Of a stretch of DNA of 64,000 nucleotides, positions 8,573 to 16,942 are shown one piece after another (the first letter of the stretch is position 1; every line of letters begins with the position of its first letter). Source of the stretch: Candidatus Magnetocorallium paracelense (GTDB lineage Bacteria; Nitrospirota; Thermodesulfovibrionia; Thermodesulfovibrionales; Magnetobacteriaceae); NCBI GenBank assembly GCA_029001845.1, contig JAREWP010000076.1:36876-100875 (forward strand), written 5' to 3'. The notes below the pieces were generated by a model. That model searched no databases. It had not been told where the DNA came from and worked only from the letters and a program-made list of their open reading frames with translations. The position numbers and the translations under genes are program-made.

Positions 8573-10924
8573 TCAAACCAATCTTTTTATAGTCTCCACA
8601 AAAATCTTCTGATCGAAGGAGGGTTTCGTTATATAAGCGTTCGCCCCTACTTCTATCCCCCTCTTTCTGTCCTCGTCAGAGGCGAGAGCCGTTACAAGGA
8701 TGATTGGAAGTTCTTTGTATTTAGCCTCCTGCCTTATCTTCTCGGTGAGACTGAGACCGTCCATTCTGGGCATCTGGATATCGGAGACAACAGCATCGAA
8801 CGGGCGAGAGCCAAGCTTACCATATGCATCTTCACCATCCACTGCCGCTACGACTTCAAATCCCGCTCCTTCGAGAATCCTCTTTTCCTGAGTTCTTGTT
8901 GTAATAGAATCCTCAACAAGTAATATAAGCTGCCTCTTTTTGGATATCTCCACATCCTCAAGAGGAGATATAGGGATTTCATGCTTTTTAACACTTTTCA
9001 ACAGATCCGGGGGATTGAGGATCATGCAAATCTCTCCGGTGCCCAGAATAGTGGAACCGGAAATATTTCTCACTCTCTTTAAAATCGAATTATGGGGCTT
9101 AATTACTATCTCCAGTTCATCGAGAAGTTCATCGACAAGAATACCGACCTGCTCGCTGCCGTGAGACAAAACGATACAGGGAACGACATCCGCCTTATTC
9201 GTACTTTTCTCCTCATTCGATAAGGAACTCTCGGTGACGCCTCCTTTTAATTCCAGCAGATCGGAGAGCCATACAACAGAGACAGGCCGCTCGTCTATAA
9301 TCAGTGTCCCCTTACCTTCAATGCTGAAAATATCCTTTTTAGATACATTTTTTGTTGTTTTTACAAATTCCACAGACAATGCAAATAGTCTCTCTCTGGT
9401 TTTTACAAGAAAAACTCGAGTAGTGGAGAGAGTCAGCGGTAGTTTAATTCTTATTGTACAGCCCTTACCTCTTTCCGACTCCACGCCGATGCTGCCCTTT
9501 AGTCTTTCCACATTAGTCCTGACGACATCCAGCCCTACCCCTCTGCCTGACAGATCCGTAATAATCTCGCTCGTTGAAAATCCGGGAGAAAATATCATAG
9601 AGTAAATTTGCTCTTTTGTCATAGAGTCGACCTCATCCTGCCTTACAATACCTCTTTGCAGGGCGAGAAGAGCAATCTCATTGCTGTCAAGACCTTTCCC
9701 GTTGTCTTCTACCTCTATAACAATATTGGTCGAAGTTTTTAAAGCGCGCAAAGTAATAACACCGCCCCCTTCTTTCCCCGCTTTTTTTCTCTCATCGGAA
9801 GTCTCGATGCCATGATCCACGGCGTTTCTGATCATGTGCATCAAAGGGTCCTTCAATTCCTCGATAATCAGTTTATCGGCTGTCGTTTCTCCGCCCTCTA
9901 TTTTAATTTCTATATCCTTTGACCTCTCTCTGGCCATATCTCGAACCATCCTGGGAAAGAGATTAAAAAGAGTCGATAAGGGAAGGAGTCTGATTTTCCT
10001 GATACCCTCTTCAAGTTCGTTCGAAATAAAGCCGAGCCGCGAATTATCCTCGTATAAATCACTTTTCATCTCTCCAAGCATCTTTCCCAGATCGTCTAAA
10101 AGCTCCTTGGACAGAGAGGAGCTATAATCATTGCGAACATCTCTTTTATCGAAAAAATCTCCCCATAATTCCTCATATACAGAAATAATTTGATCTATTT
10201 CATTTAACCGCCTCGACAGTCTTGTCTTGGCAACGATTAACTCACCGGCATGTGTCAAGAGAGAATCGAGCTTTTGAGGTTCTACTCTTATTGTATCGAT
10301 TTTGTAAGATGGAATATCAGCACTTCCGCTGTCGTCCGGTTTTGACAGAGCAACAATCTCCGTTTGCCTGGAAGAAGTTGCATTAGCTTCTTCCGCGGCA
10401 ATGACTTTTGGTTCCGCCTTTCCTGCCCTTTCACCGGCATCAGGCTTACTATTATCGACAATTTCTGTCTCCCTTGGAGTATCTGGTGAAGGCGGCTCCT
10501 TTTTTTCCTGGTCCAGAGCTTTTGTAAGTCTGCTCTTTTTTTCTACAGGAGATTCACCGCTTAGAACGGAAAGGGTTTCCAGAACATTTACATTGGCAGG
10601 CTCTCCTGCAACCTCTTCCTTAACCAACAGCTTTACTGCATCAAGGGCGAAATAAACCCTGTCTATTACCTCTGAAGTAAGGGCGCTTTTTCCTTTAAAG
10701 GCATCTCCAAGAATATCCTCTATTCTGTGAGAAATTGTCTCTATATCGCTGATTCCCAGCATACGGGCAGAACCTTTCAGACTGTGAGACTCCCGAAAAA
10801 GTTCTTCAAGGATGTCGGGGTCGTCCGGTTTTTTCTCTATACTAAGAAGGCCGTTATAGAGCTGTTCAAGATGCTCCTCGCTTTCGGCGTTAAAAAGATC
10901 TCTTAGTTCCTTATCTTCTATCAT
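8573..10924 (-). CDS. cheA: CheA-type chemotaxis histidine kinase with fused C-terminal receiver
   Basis: A 783-aa hybrid CheA. Domain order: HPt/P1 (phospho-His47 in RESHSLKGSARMLG), a low-complexity linker (106-200, no clear CheY-binding P2), the P3 dimerisation helices (~205-300), HATPase (N-box MHMIRNAVDHGIE, G boxes GRGVGLDVV), CheW-like P5 (~490-620) and a receiver domain (~665-783, Asp in SDIQMPRMDG, Lys in ITKP). Fusion of the receiver to CheA is typical of type-IV-pilus/alternative-function and Frz-like systems, not of classical flagellar ones. The cluster has no separate cheY. It is transcribed with cheB. Confidence 0.96.
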   Translation of the reverse strand: MIEDKELRDLFNAESEEHLEQLYNGLLSIEKKPDDPDILEELFRESHSLKGSARMLGISDIETISHRIEDILGDAFKGKSALTSEVIDRVYFALDAVKLLVKEEVAGEPANVNVLETLSVLSGESPVEKKSRLTKALDQEKKEPPSPDTPRETEIVDNSKPDAGERAGKAEPKVIAAEEANATSSRQTEIVALSKPDDSGSADIPSYKIDTIRVEPQKLDSLLTHAGELIVAKTRLSRRLNEIDQIISVYEELWGDFFDKRDVRNDYSSSLSKELLDDLGKMLGEMKSDLYEDNSRLGFISNELEEGIRKIRLLPLSTLFNLFPRMVRDMARERSKDIEIKIEGGETTADKLIIEELKDPLMHMIRNAVDHGIETSDERKKAGKEGGGVITLRALKTSTNIVIEVEDNGKGLDSNEIALLALQRGIVRQDEVDSMTKEQIYSMIFSPGFSTSEIITDLSGRGVGLDVVRTNVERLKGSIGVESERGKGCTIRIKLPLTLSTTRVFLVKTRERLFALSVEFVKTTKNVSKKDIFSIEGKGTLIIDERPVSVVWLSDLLELKGGVTESSLSNEEKSTNKADVVPCIVLSHGSEQVGILVDELLDELEIVIKPHNSILKRVRNISGSTILGTGEICMILNPPDLLKSVKKHEIPISPLEDVEISKKRQLILLVEDSITTRTQEKRILEGAGFEVVAAVDGEDAYGKLGSRPFDAVVSDIQMPRMDGLSLTEKIRQEAKYKELPIILVTALASDEDRKRGIEVGANAYITKPSFDQKIFVETIKRLV

Positions 10925-10943
10925 AATTTTTCAACTGTAAACT

Positions 10944-11077
10944 CAATACCATTCACTTAAGGGGTAAAGCACCTTCCGACAGAAGCGGGTCATGTTTGAG
11001 AAGGCGCAGCGAAGCGGAGCCTTCGAGTTTAGCCGATGAAGGCGGATGGTGCTTTGCTCCTTAAGTGAATGACATTA
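10944..11077. mobile_element. MITE family A, copy 2
   Basis: A 134-bp element between mcp and cheA, with the family-A inverted ends (ACCATTCACTTAAGGGG / CTCCTTAAGTGAATGACATT). Flanking 10-mers 10934-10943 (ACTGTAAACT) and 11078-11087 (ACCGTAAACC) match at 8 of 10. It lies inside the chemosensory operon, in a transcribed spacer. Confidence 0.88.
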
Positions 11078-11104
11078 ACCGTAAACCGATAATTAATAAC
11101 CGTC

Positions 11105-13243
11105 CTATACCATAGCCTTTAATTTTTGCGCTGCTTCGTTGAGTTTCTCTATTGCCGTTTTTGTCTGACTGATTCCGGCAGCCGTTTCCTTGGCGCCTGT
11201 GTTTAGTGAGTTCATTGCCTCTACAATCTGCTTGATGGCGACTGCCTGCTGTTTTATATTGAGAGAAATCTGCTGTGTATTCTCTGATGTCCCAGTGATG
11301 GAAAGTGCGACACCGTTAAAAGAATCGGCTGTTTCAGTGGCAAGCATCATTCCTTCGTCAACCGTTTTTGTGCCATCTTCCGCTACCATGACAGTGGCGT
11401 TTGTCACCTTACGAATATCATCTATCAGGCTGTTGATCTTTTCAGCCGATTTCTTACTCTCATCGGCAAGTTTACGAATCTCCATGGCCACAACGGAAAA
11501 ACCCTTTCCATGCTCCCCTGCTCTCACGGCCTCTACCGCTGCGTTCATGGCGAGCATCTTGGTTTCACTTGCGAAATCGGTAACCATGTTTGTTATATTT
11601 CCAATCTGGCCGGTTTGTTCACTCAACTTTAAAATCTGCTCCGCAAAGGCAGTGACCTTTCCTCTAAGGTCTTCCATTCCCTTTAACATTTGTCGAACTT
11701 TTTCATTTCCCATTTCAGCAGATGTCATTGCATTGTGTGAATCAGAAGCTGCGGCTTCGGCCTGTTCGGCGGATTGTCTTGAAGAGGCGCTTAACTCGTC
11801 CATCGTGGTAGTTGTCTCGTTAACGGAAGAAGACTGCTGATTGGCAATCCTTTCGTGTTGGTTAATGGTCGAAGCGATTTCATTTGATGTGGACGAAAGT
11901 TCGTTGACAATGGCATTAATAGGAACACTGACGGATCTGGCGAAATAAAGAGCTATTGCGAATACGACAACCATGATAATAATCCCGAAGATCCACATCG
12001 CCTTTCGTAAAAGTATAGTAGCCAAAAGCGCTTCCTCTTCGTTCATTTCCGTTAGAATAGCCCATTTTACACCCTCGATATCGACCGGGGCATGGGCGAT
12101 GAATACCGGTTGATTTAAGTAGCTGACAGTAGTCTCGGAATGATGAGTCTCGCCTGCCAAAGCCTCCTCGGCGTCTCGATGCTTAATCTCGACAAGTCCC
12201 ACAGTTGAGTCGTTCCTTTTTATTTTCTCTATAACACCTTCCGAAACTCCCTTGGCTTTTAGGATATCCAGAAAACCGGATCGATCTTCTATAAACATTC
12301 TGGAATCGTTTCTCATCTTATAATCTTCGCCTATCAAAAAGGATTCCCCGGTCTTACCGAGACCAACGTTCTCCCACTTGCCGCCATAGGTCATAATCAT
12401 ATTGACTTTATTTATGGGCATTTGAAAAACAAGGATCCCCAGTAGTTTGTCGCCATCAAAGACAGGAGAGGAGATAAAAGAAGCCATTGTATTATATGAT
12501 GGAACGTAGGGTTTAAAATCAACGAGTTTTGTATAATCCGCCTTACCGGAGCCAAGGGCCGCTTTAAAGGCTTCACCAATACCGGAATCGCTGTAAGGAC
12601 CGTTAAGCAGACTTGTACCTATATCGAGTTCCTTTGCTACGGAGTAGACAATACGGCCCGTATCGGCTTCTACTAAAAAGATGTCGTAATACTTAAAGCG
12701 GTTTAGAAAGTTCCTTATCACGGGATGGTATTTTGCATGAACCTTACTGTAAGTGCTTCCGTCACTCTGGAAATCAAGTTTTTCTTTTTCATCAATAGGA
12801 TAGGGATTGGATGAAATATAGAGATGCTGCAGGAGCAGCGTCGTCTTTTCTGCAGGCCACCACTTCATCATATCCCCATCTGTCACGCCGGGAGTATTCT
12901 CTTTCTGGTATCTGTACCTCGCTCTAAGCATTTTTTCACTTTCAGAGCCTGAGAGATCGATACTGCTTCCGAGCTCATCTTCAATCTTTAAAAAAGCTTT
13001 CCTGAATTCCCGCATAGCGTCTGAGATCATAATGTTTTCGGAATAAGTAATGATCTGACTCCTGACTATTCTAAAATACTCCTCTATCTGATGTTTTTTC
13101 GTCTCCCTCATGGATATCAGTTCATCAAAGGCGCTCTCTTTCAACGCCTTCTCCGATTTGACATAAGAGAAAATCCCTATAATAAGAAAGGGAATCAGTC
13201 CGAGCAATATAAATAGCACCTTTAGTTTCGTTCCAAGTTTCAT
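11105..13243 (-). CDS. Methyl-accepting chemotaxis protein (Cache-type sensor, HAMP reduced)
   Basis: A 712-aa receptor: TM helix 1 (~7-28), a large periplasmic part (~30-385) of double-Cache type, TM helix 2 (~388-410), then the cytoplasmic signalling coiled coil. The hairpin tip is well conserved (TKMLAMNAAVEAVRAGE, GKGFSVVAMEIRKLADES). After TM2 only the first HAMP-like helix (SVPINAIVNELSSTSNEIAS) is recognisable; the connector and second helix are missing or highly divergent. There is no C-terminal NWETF-like tether for CheR/CheB. The start is certain: AGGAGG lies 6 nt before ATG 13243. It is the only receptor in the cluster. Confidence 0.95.
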   Translation of the reverse strand: MKLGTKLKVLFILLGLIPFLIIGIFSYVKSEKALKESAFDELISMRETKKHQIEEYFRIVRSQIITYSENIMISDAMREFRKAFLKIEDELGSSIDLSGSESEKMLRARYRYQKENTPGVTDGDMMKWWPAEKTTLLLQHLYISSNPYPIDEKEKLDFQSDGSTYSKVHAKYHPVIRNFLNRFKYYDIFLVEADTGRIVYSVAKELDIGTSLLNGPYSDSGIGEAFKAALGSGKADYTKLVDFKPYVPSYNTMASFISSPVFDGDKLLGILVFQMPINKVNMIMTYGGKWENVGLGKTGESFLIGEDYKMRNDSRMFIEDRSGFLDILKAKGVSEGVIEKIKRNDSTVGLVEIKHRDAEEALAGETHHSETTVSYLNQPVFIAHAPVDIEGVKWAILTEMNEEEALLATILLRKAMWIFGIIIMVVVFAIALYFARSVSVPINAIVNELSSTSNEIASTINQHERIANQQSSSVNETTTTMDELSASSRQSAEQAEAAASDSHNAMTSAEMGNEKVRQMLKGMEDLRGKVTAFAEQILKLSEQTGQIGNITNMVTDFASETKMLAMNAAVEAVRAGEHGKGFSVVAMEIRKLADESKKSAEKINSLIDDIRKVTNATVMVAEDGTKTVDEGMMLATETADSFNGVALSITGTSENTQQISLNIKQQAVAIKQIVEAMNSLNTGAKETAAGISQTKTAIEKLNEAAQKLKAMV

Positions 13244-13325
13244 TATTACCTCCTGGTAATGTAATTAATAAAAAATTAAAGAATTCACAATTCAGGAATT
13301 AATAATTTTTATTCCCAAATTCCTA

Positions 13326-13530
13326 ACCCGGCCTAGCCGGAACTAAACAGGTTTGGTGTAACGATTAAGGAATTTCGTAGAAATTCCCGCCGGTCTTCTC
13401 TCCCCTTGAGGGGAGAGGACTAAGGTGAGAGGTGACGGTGGAGAAGCGTTAACAAATCGAGAACCGTACCGAACCCCCTCACCCCAACCCTCTCCCCCTT
13501 CGAAGGGGGAGAGGGAGTAAAAGAATAATT
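13326..13530. repeat. Repeat cluster: 'CCTAACCCGGC' element and 'CCCTCACCCCAACCCTCTCCC' palindrome
   Basis: At 13326-13378 there is a copy of the CCTAACCCGGC(N)AGCCGGAAC element (family F; others at 14757, 36202 and 37816). At 13387-13520 two inverted arms (CTCTCCCCTTGAGGGGAGAG; CTCTCCCCCTTCGAAGGGGG) form a large hairpin. 13565-13625 is a short tandem array of CTAAATCCCTGAAT. No gene in 13244-13650. Confidence 0.6.
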
Positions 13531-13650
13531 GCTGCTTTAGCAGCTTTCGCTGAAAAGTCAAAGCACATTCCTAAATCCCTAAATTCCTGAATCCCTAAAT
13601 TCCTGAATCCCTAAATCCCTGAATCGGTTAATTAATTTATTTTCATACAA

Positions 13651-14679
13651 TCACACATTTTCGTCAACAACCAGATTGCCATCTCTGAGAATACGTTTAA
13701 TATCGAGAATTGCGAGAATTTTATTTTCGTATCGGACCGTGCCTTTTAAAAACTCTATTCCATCTGACTGTACTGCTACAGGTACAAGGTTAATCTCCCT
13801 GGGATCGATAAAGGCGACATCATGGATATTGTCGACTGTTATGCCGGTTATAAAGTCGTCAACTGCTACAACAACAATATCTGCTCCTGTATAGGAATCT
13901 GTCGTCGATAAATTCAGTGTTTGTCTGATATCGATCAGAGTCAGTATATCGCCCCTTAGATTAATATTACCTACTATATGGGAAGGACAACATGGTACAG
14001 GGGTATAGGAGCGAACTTTTGAAAACTCCCGTATATCTTTCAGCTCGATCCCGTAGTATTCATCGGCAATGTTTACAACTGCCATAGCATTTAATGTCGC
14101 TGCCTCTCTAGAGCTTACAGGGAGCTTAAGAGTCCGGGCCCGAGTCGAAAGTATATCTCTCTCATCCGATGTTGCATCAGGAAAATGATCGGTGAAAGAT
14201 TTTTCAACATCGGAAGCACCGGCTTTTATATCTCCAAAGGAGATGTTAAAGTCTGCGTCAAAGACCCTGGTATGATCTAAAAGCATAATGATTCCTTCAT
14301 CGGATCTCGCCATGTTTGTTATGAAGGCATTGTCCAAACCTTTTTGTCTGCCGTAATCAGGAGCATTCTCGATATCTTTTGCAGGTATTGGACAAACATC
14401 GTAAATATCGTTAATTACGATACCCGTTATACTATTGTCTGACTCTACGACCAAAACACGATCCGTTATTTTGAAATTTTCGGCCTCTGCACCAATACGA
14501 CGTCCAAGACTCATGACAGGGACAACTCTTTCTCTAAGATTAATAACGCCGATAATATAATCGGGCGCCTCTTCGATGCCCGTTATCTCAGGCAGCCAAA
14601 CAATCTCACGAACAATATGAGCCTCTATACCATAGTTTCGTTCATTTAAAGTAAATAATAAATAATGAGTCACTTCCAT
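13651..14679 (-). CDS. Tandem double-CheW coupling protein
   Basis: A 342-aa protein with two complete CheW/SH3-like domains: residues ~3-150 (YLLFTLNERNYGIEAHIVREIV, IIGVINLRERVVPVMSLGRR) and ~195-335 (VVNIADEYYGIELKDIREFS, IVGNINLRGDILTLIDIRQTL). CheW bridges receptors to CheA P5 in the signalling array; two fused domains could cross-link two partners or replace two separate CheW proteins. It lies between CheR and the MCP in the minus-strand cluster. Spacers on both sides (407 and 643 bp) are filled by repeats, so the original operon has been stretched by insertions. Confidence 0.93.
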   Translation of the reverse strand: MEVTHYLLFTLNERNYGIEAHIVREIVWLPEITGIEEAPDYIIGVINLRERVVPVMSLGRRIGAEAENFKITDRVLVVESDNSITGIVINDIYDVCPIPAKDIENAPDYGRQKGLDNAFITNMARSDEGIIMLLDHTRVFDADFNISFGDIKAGASDVEKSFTDHFPDATSDERDILSTRARTLKLPVSSREAATLNAMAVVNIADEYYGIELKDIREFSKVRSYTPVPCCPSHIVGNINLRGDILTLIDIRQTLNLSTTDSYTGADIVVVAVDDFITGITVDNIHDVAFIDPREINLVPVAVQSDGIEFLKGTVRYENKILAILDIKRILRDGNLVVDENV

Positions 14680-14756
14680 AATTTACTCTCACTCATACTC
14701 TTAATTACAACCGTATAGATAAAAATAAGAGTATGAAGGAAAAACACGTCCATAAT

Positions 14757-14972
14757 CCTAACCTGGCAAAGCCAGTACCAAAAAGGTTTCCTGCTACCTA
14801 TTAATGACAAATGACAAAAACCAAATGTCAAATCAAATCCAAATGACTAAATGTCAAAGCCTGCTCACTTCTCTTTTTTTGACATTTGAGCTTTGACATT
14901 GATTTGGCTTTTGAGCTTTGGAATTTGACATTCATAAATATTGTTGCCTTTTTGCGCACGATTTTACTTATA
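14757..14972. repeat. Stacked short repeats: family F arm, ATGTCAAA palindrome, TTTTTGCGC motif
   Basis: 14757-14795 is a family-F copy (CCTAACCTGGC...). 14803-14935 is a long imperfect palindrome built from AAATGTCAAA/TTTGACATTT units. 14947-14972 is TTTTTGCGCACGATTTTACT, repeated at 37905-37922 and, inverted, at 53237-53259. No gene is seen in 14680-15322. Confidence 0.6.
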
Positions 14973-15010
14973 AGCGACTAAGGATCATAACAAAGCATGA
15001 AAATCGTTAG

Positions 15011-15096
15011 AAGCAGCAGTAATGTCCTGCCAAAACAAGGTGGTGTTTGAGTTTACGAGTTTCAGCTTGTTTTGGCAGGACATTGCTGCTGCTTCC
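15011..15096. mobile_element. Palindromic element family B, copy 1
   Basis: Inverted arms GTCCTGCCAAAACAAG and CTTGTTTTGGCAGGAC flank a ~26-bp centre (GTGGTGTTTGAGTTTACGAG...). The arms continue outwards as AGCAGCAG / CTGCTGCT. Similarity to the other copies extends to about 14985-15125. Other copies: 34787-34875, 56045-56133 (inverted) and 60441-60530. Confidence 0.8.
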
Positions 15097-15182
15097 GGTT
15101 CGCATTCGTCTATTTACGGAGCAAAACAAGTTTATTCCTACCGTTATAATATTAATATTGCCCTAATCTGCCTGTTTATATA

Positions 15183-15318
15183 ACTACTCGGGTATTTAGA
15201 CTGAAGCAAAAAATCAAATGACTTGTGAGCACCGGCCAATAAAAACTCAAAAACTTATCAATGACACTTGTTTTACCTGATAGTCTTCAGCCTTCAGTTT
15301 GAACACCTAAATAATTAT
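15183..15318. mobile_element. Palindromic element family C, copy 1
   Basis: Ends ACTACTCGGGTATTTAGACT and the inverse TTCAGCCTTCAGTTTG. The flanks CTGTTTATATA (15172-15182) and CTGTTTATGTA (15319-15329) match at 10 of 11 positions, which suggests a target-site duplication. The right copy overlaps the 3' end of cheR. A second copy, inverted, is at 20472-20612. Confidence 0.7.
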
Positions 15319-15322
15319 CTGT

Positions 15323-16861
15323 TTATGTAGTTAACATATTTCTTATATATTGTGCAAGTTCCTTTGCCGTATATTCTCTGTAAGGCTCTATGGAAGTCTC
15401 AGGTGGCAGATGATCAAGTAATTCCAGAGCAGTAGAGCGCATCTTATTCGCTCTTGTCATGTCATTTTCTCTTTCATATAAAGCTCCCAGTTCAATATAG
15501 GCTGCTATATCGGAAGGCGCCAGATATATCACCTTCTTAAACAAAGCCTTTGCTTCTTCCACATCCCCCTGTACTTCCGCTATATGGGCTAACAGATAAT
15601 AAGCTTTATCAGATGCATAATCGGCTTCTATTGCCTTGTTACACCAAGTCGCCGCCTTTTCATACTCTCCCAGATTGGCGCCGGCTTTTGCAACGAACAA
15701 GTAAGCCGCGTAAAAATCCGAATGCTTGTTAATCAGCGCCTCTGCTTTACTTAAAACTTCCTCATATTTTCCTTCGGAATAAGAAGCCTCTATGTCGACA
15801 AGCCCGGCTTTAAGTTCGTTTTTTTCGATTACTTCGGCGGATGCATCCTTGTTTGTAGTGAAACCATCCTTTTTCCCCTCTCTTTGTAAACTTTTTACTG
15901 CCCTGTTATCGTTTCCCGCTGTGTTCGGAGTAATCTTACTTTTAGAAAGTGTCTGAAATTTATTTGACAGACCGACAACAGGTGCTATATTCACCGAATT
16001 CGTGTCTTTACGTATAGAAGAAGAGAGAGAGTCGGTTTTTTGATAAATAACTGACTCAGGGTACATCTTTGGTAAAAGTCCCTCAGGTCTTTTGGCATAA
16101 AGTTCCGCATGACCTGTTATAAGAACACCATCTTTCCTCAACGTCTCTGTAAACTTTTTGACTACAGATGATATAGTATTATTATCGAAATAGATAAACA
16201 CATTTCTACAAAGAATTAAATCCATCTCATACATACCTGTTGCAGCATCGGGGAAAGTGTCTTTTAACAGGTTGCCGACTTTAAAAATGACCATCTCTCT
16301 AATCTCTTTGTCTATTCTCCACCCTTTGCCTTGTTTTATAAAATAACTCGATCTCACACTATCATCGACATGCCTGAATGACCACTCGCCATAATGACCT
16401 TCCTTTGCTTTGATGATGGATTCTTCGTTAATATCAGTACCGATTATCGTTATATTCCAGTGTTCCTTAAGAGGAATTAATTCTTTTAGCAAAACAGCGA
16501 CAGAATATGGTTCCTCGCCTGTGGAACATCCGGCGCTCCATATCCTTATGGAACCACTGTTTCTGTTCCTTCTTATGATATCAGGGATTATACTGCCTCT
16601 TAAAATAGTAAACTGCCCTCTGTCTCTAAAAAAATAACTCTCCCCCGTAGTTAAAGATCGAGTGAACTCTCTCCACTCCTGAAAACTATTCGGCGATTCA
16701 GTACTCAGAAGACGGTAATAGCTTTCAGTATCCCGCAGTTTCAGAGAACGCACTCTTCCGGCTACCGCTTTTTTAAAATTTCTATAATCCTGCACACGTA
16801 TATGCAATCCCGTCTGTTCGGATATGAGTTCCTGAAAACTTTTCAAAAGATAATCATTCAT
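15323..16861 (-). CDS. cheR: CheR-type methyltransferase with C-terminal TPR domain
   Basis: A 512-aa protein that methylates receptor glutamates using SAM. CheR N-terminal helical domain (~10-60) with FTRSLTTGESYFFRD; SAM-binding domain (~80-270) with SAGCSTGEEPYSVAVLL, DLILCRNVFIYF and LITGHAE; a Ser/Thr/Asn-rich linker (~280-345); then at least three TPR units (~360-490; EKAATWCNKAIEADYASDKA, EEAKALFKKVIYLAPSD). TPR-bearing CheR proteins occur in Frz and alternative chemosensory systems, where the TPR controls substrate choice. The receptor here lacks a C-terminal tether, which fits TPR-mediated recognition. It ends at the target repeat of a family-C element. Confidence 0.95.
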   Translation of the reverse strand: MNDYLLKSFQELISEQTGLHIRVQDYRNFKKAVAGRVRSLKLRDTESYYRLLSTESPNSFQEWREFTRSLTTGESYFFRDRGQFTILRGSIIPDIIRRNRNSGSIRIWSAGCSTGEEPYSVAVLLKELIPLKEHWNITIIGTDINEESIIKAKEGHYGEWSFRHVDDSVRSSYFIKQGKGWRIDKEIREMVIFKVGNLLKDTFPDAATGMYEMDLILCRNVFIYFDNNTISSVVKKFTETLRKDGVLITGHAELYAKRPEGLLPKMYPESVIYQKTDSLSSSIRKDTNSVNIAPVVGLSNKFQTLSKSKITPNTAGNDNRAVKSLQREGKKDGFTTNKDASAEVIEKNELKAGLVDIEASYSEGKYEEVLSKAEALINKHSDFYAAYLFVAKAGANLGEYEKAATWCNKAIEADYASDKAYYLLAHIAEVQGDVEEAKALFKKVIYLAPSDIAAYIELGALYERENDMTRANKMRSTALELLDHLPPETSIEPYREYTAKELAQYIRNMLTT

Positions 16862-16942
16862 GCTCTTCGCTTTCTGTGTATTATGGCATTTGCAATGGTA
16901 TTGATCACTTTTGTGCGAGAAAAAAAAGAGATCGATGAATTA

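Noticed and set aside
13343..13561. 72-aa ORF in the mcp-cheW gap
   Set aside because: It lies wholly in the CCCTCTCCC hairpin repeat.
13565..13625. Short array of CTAAATCCCTGAAT units, considered as a CRISPR
   Set aside because: Units are ~14 bp, directly adjacent, without unique spacers; no cas genes in the window.
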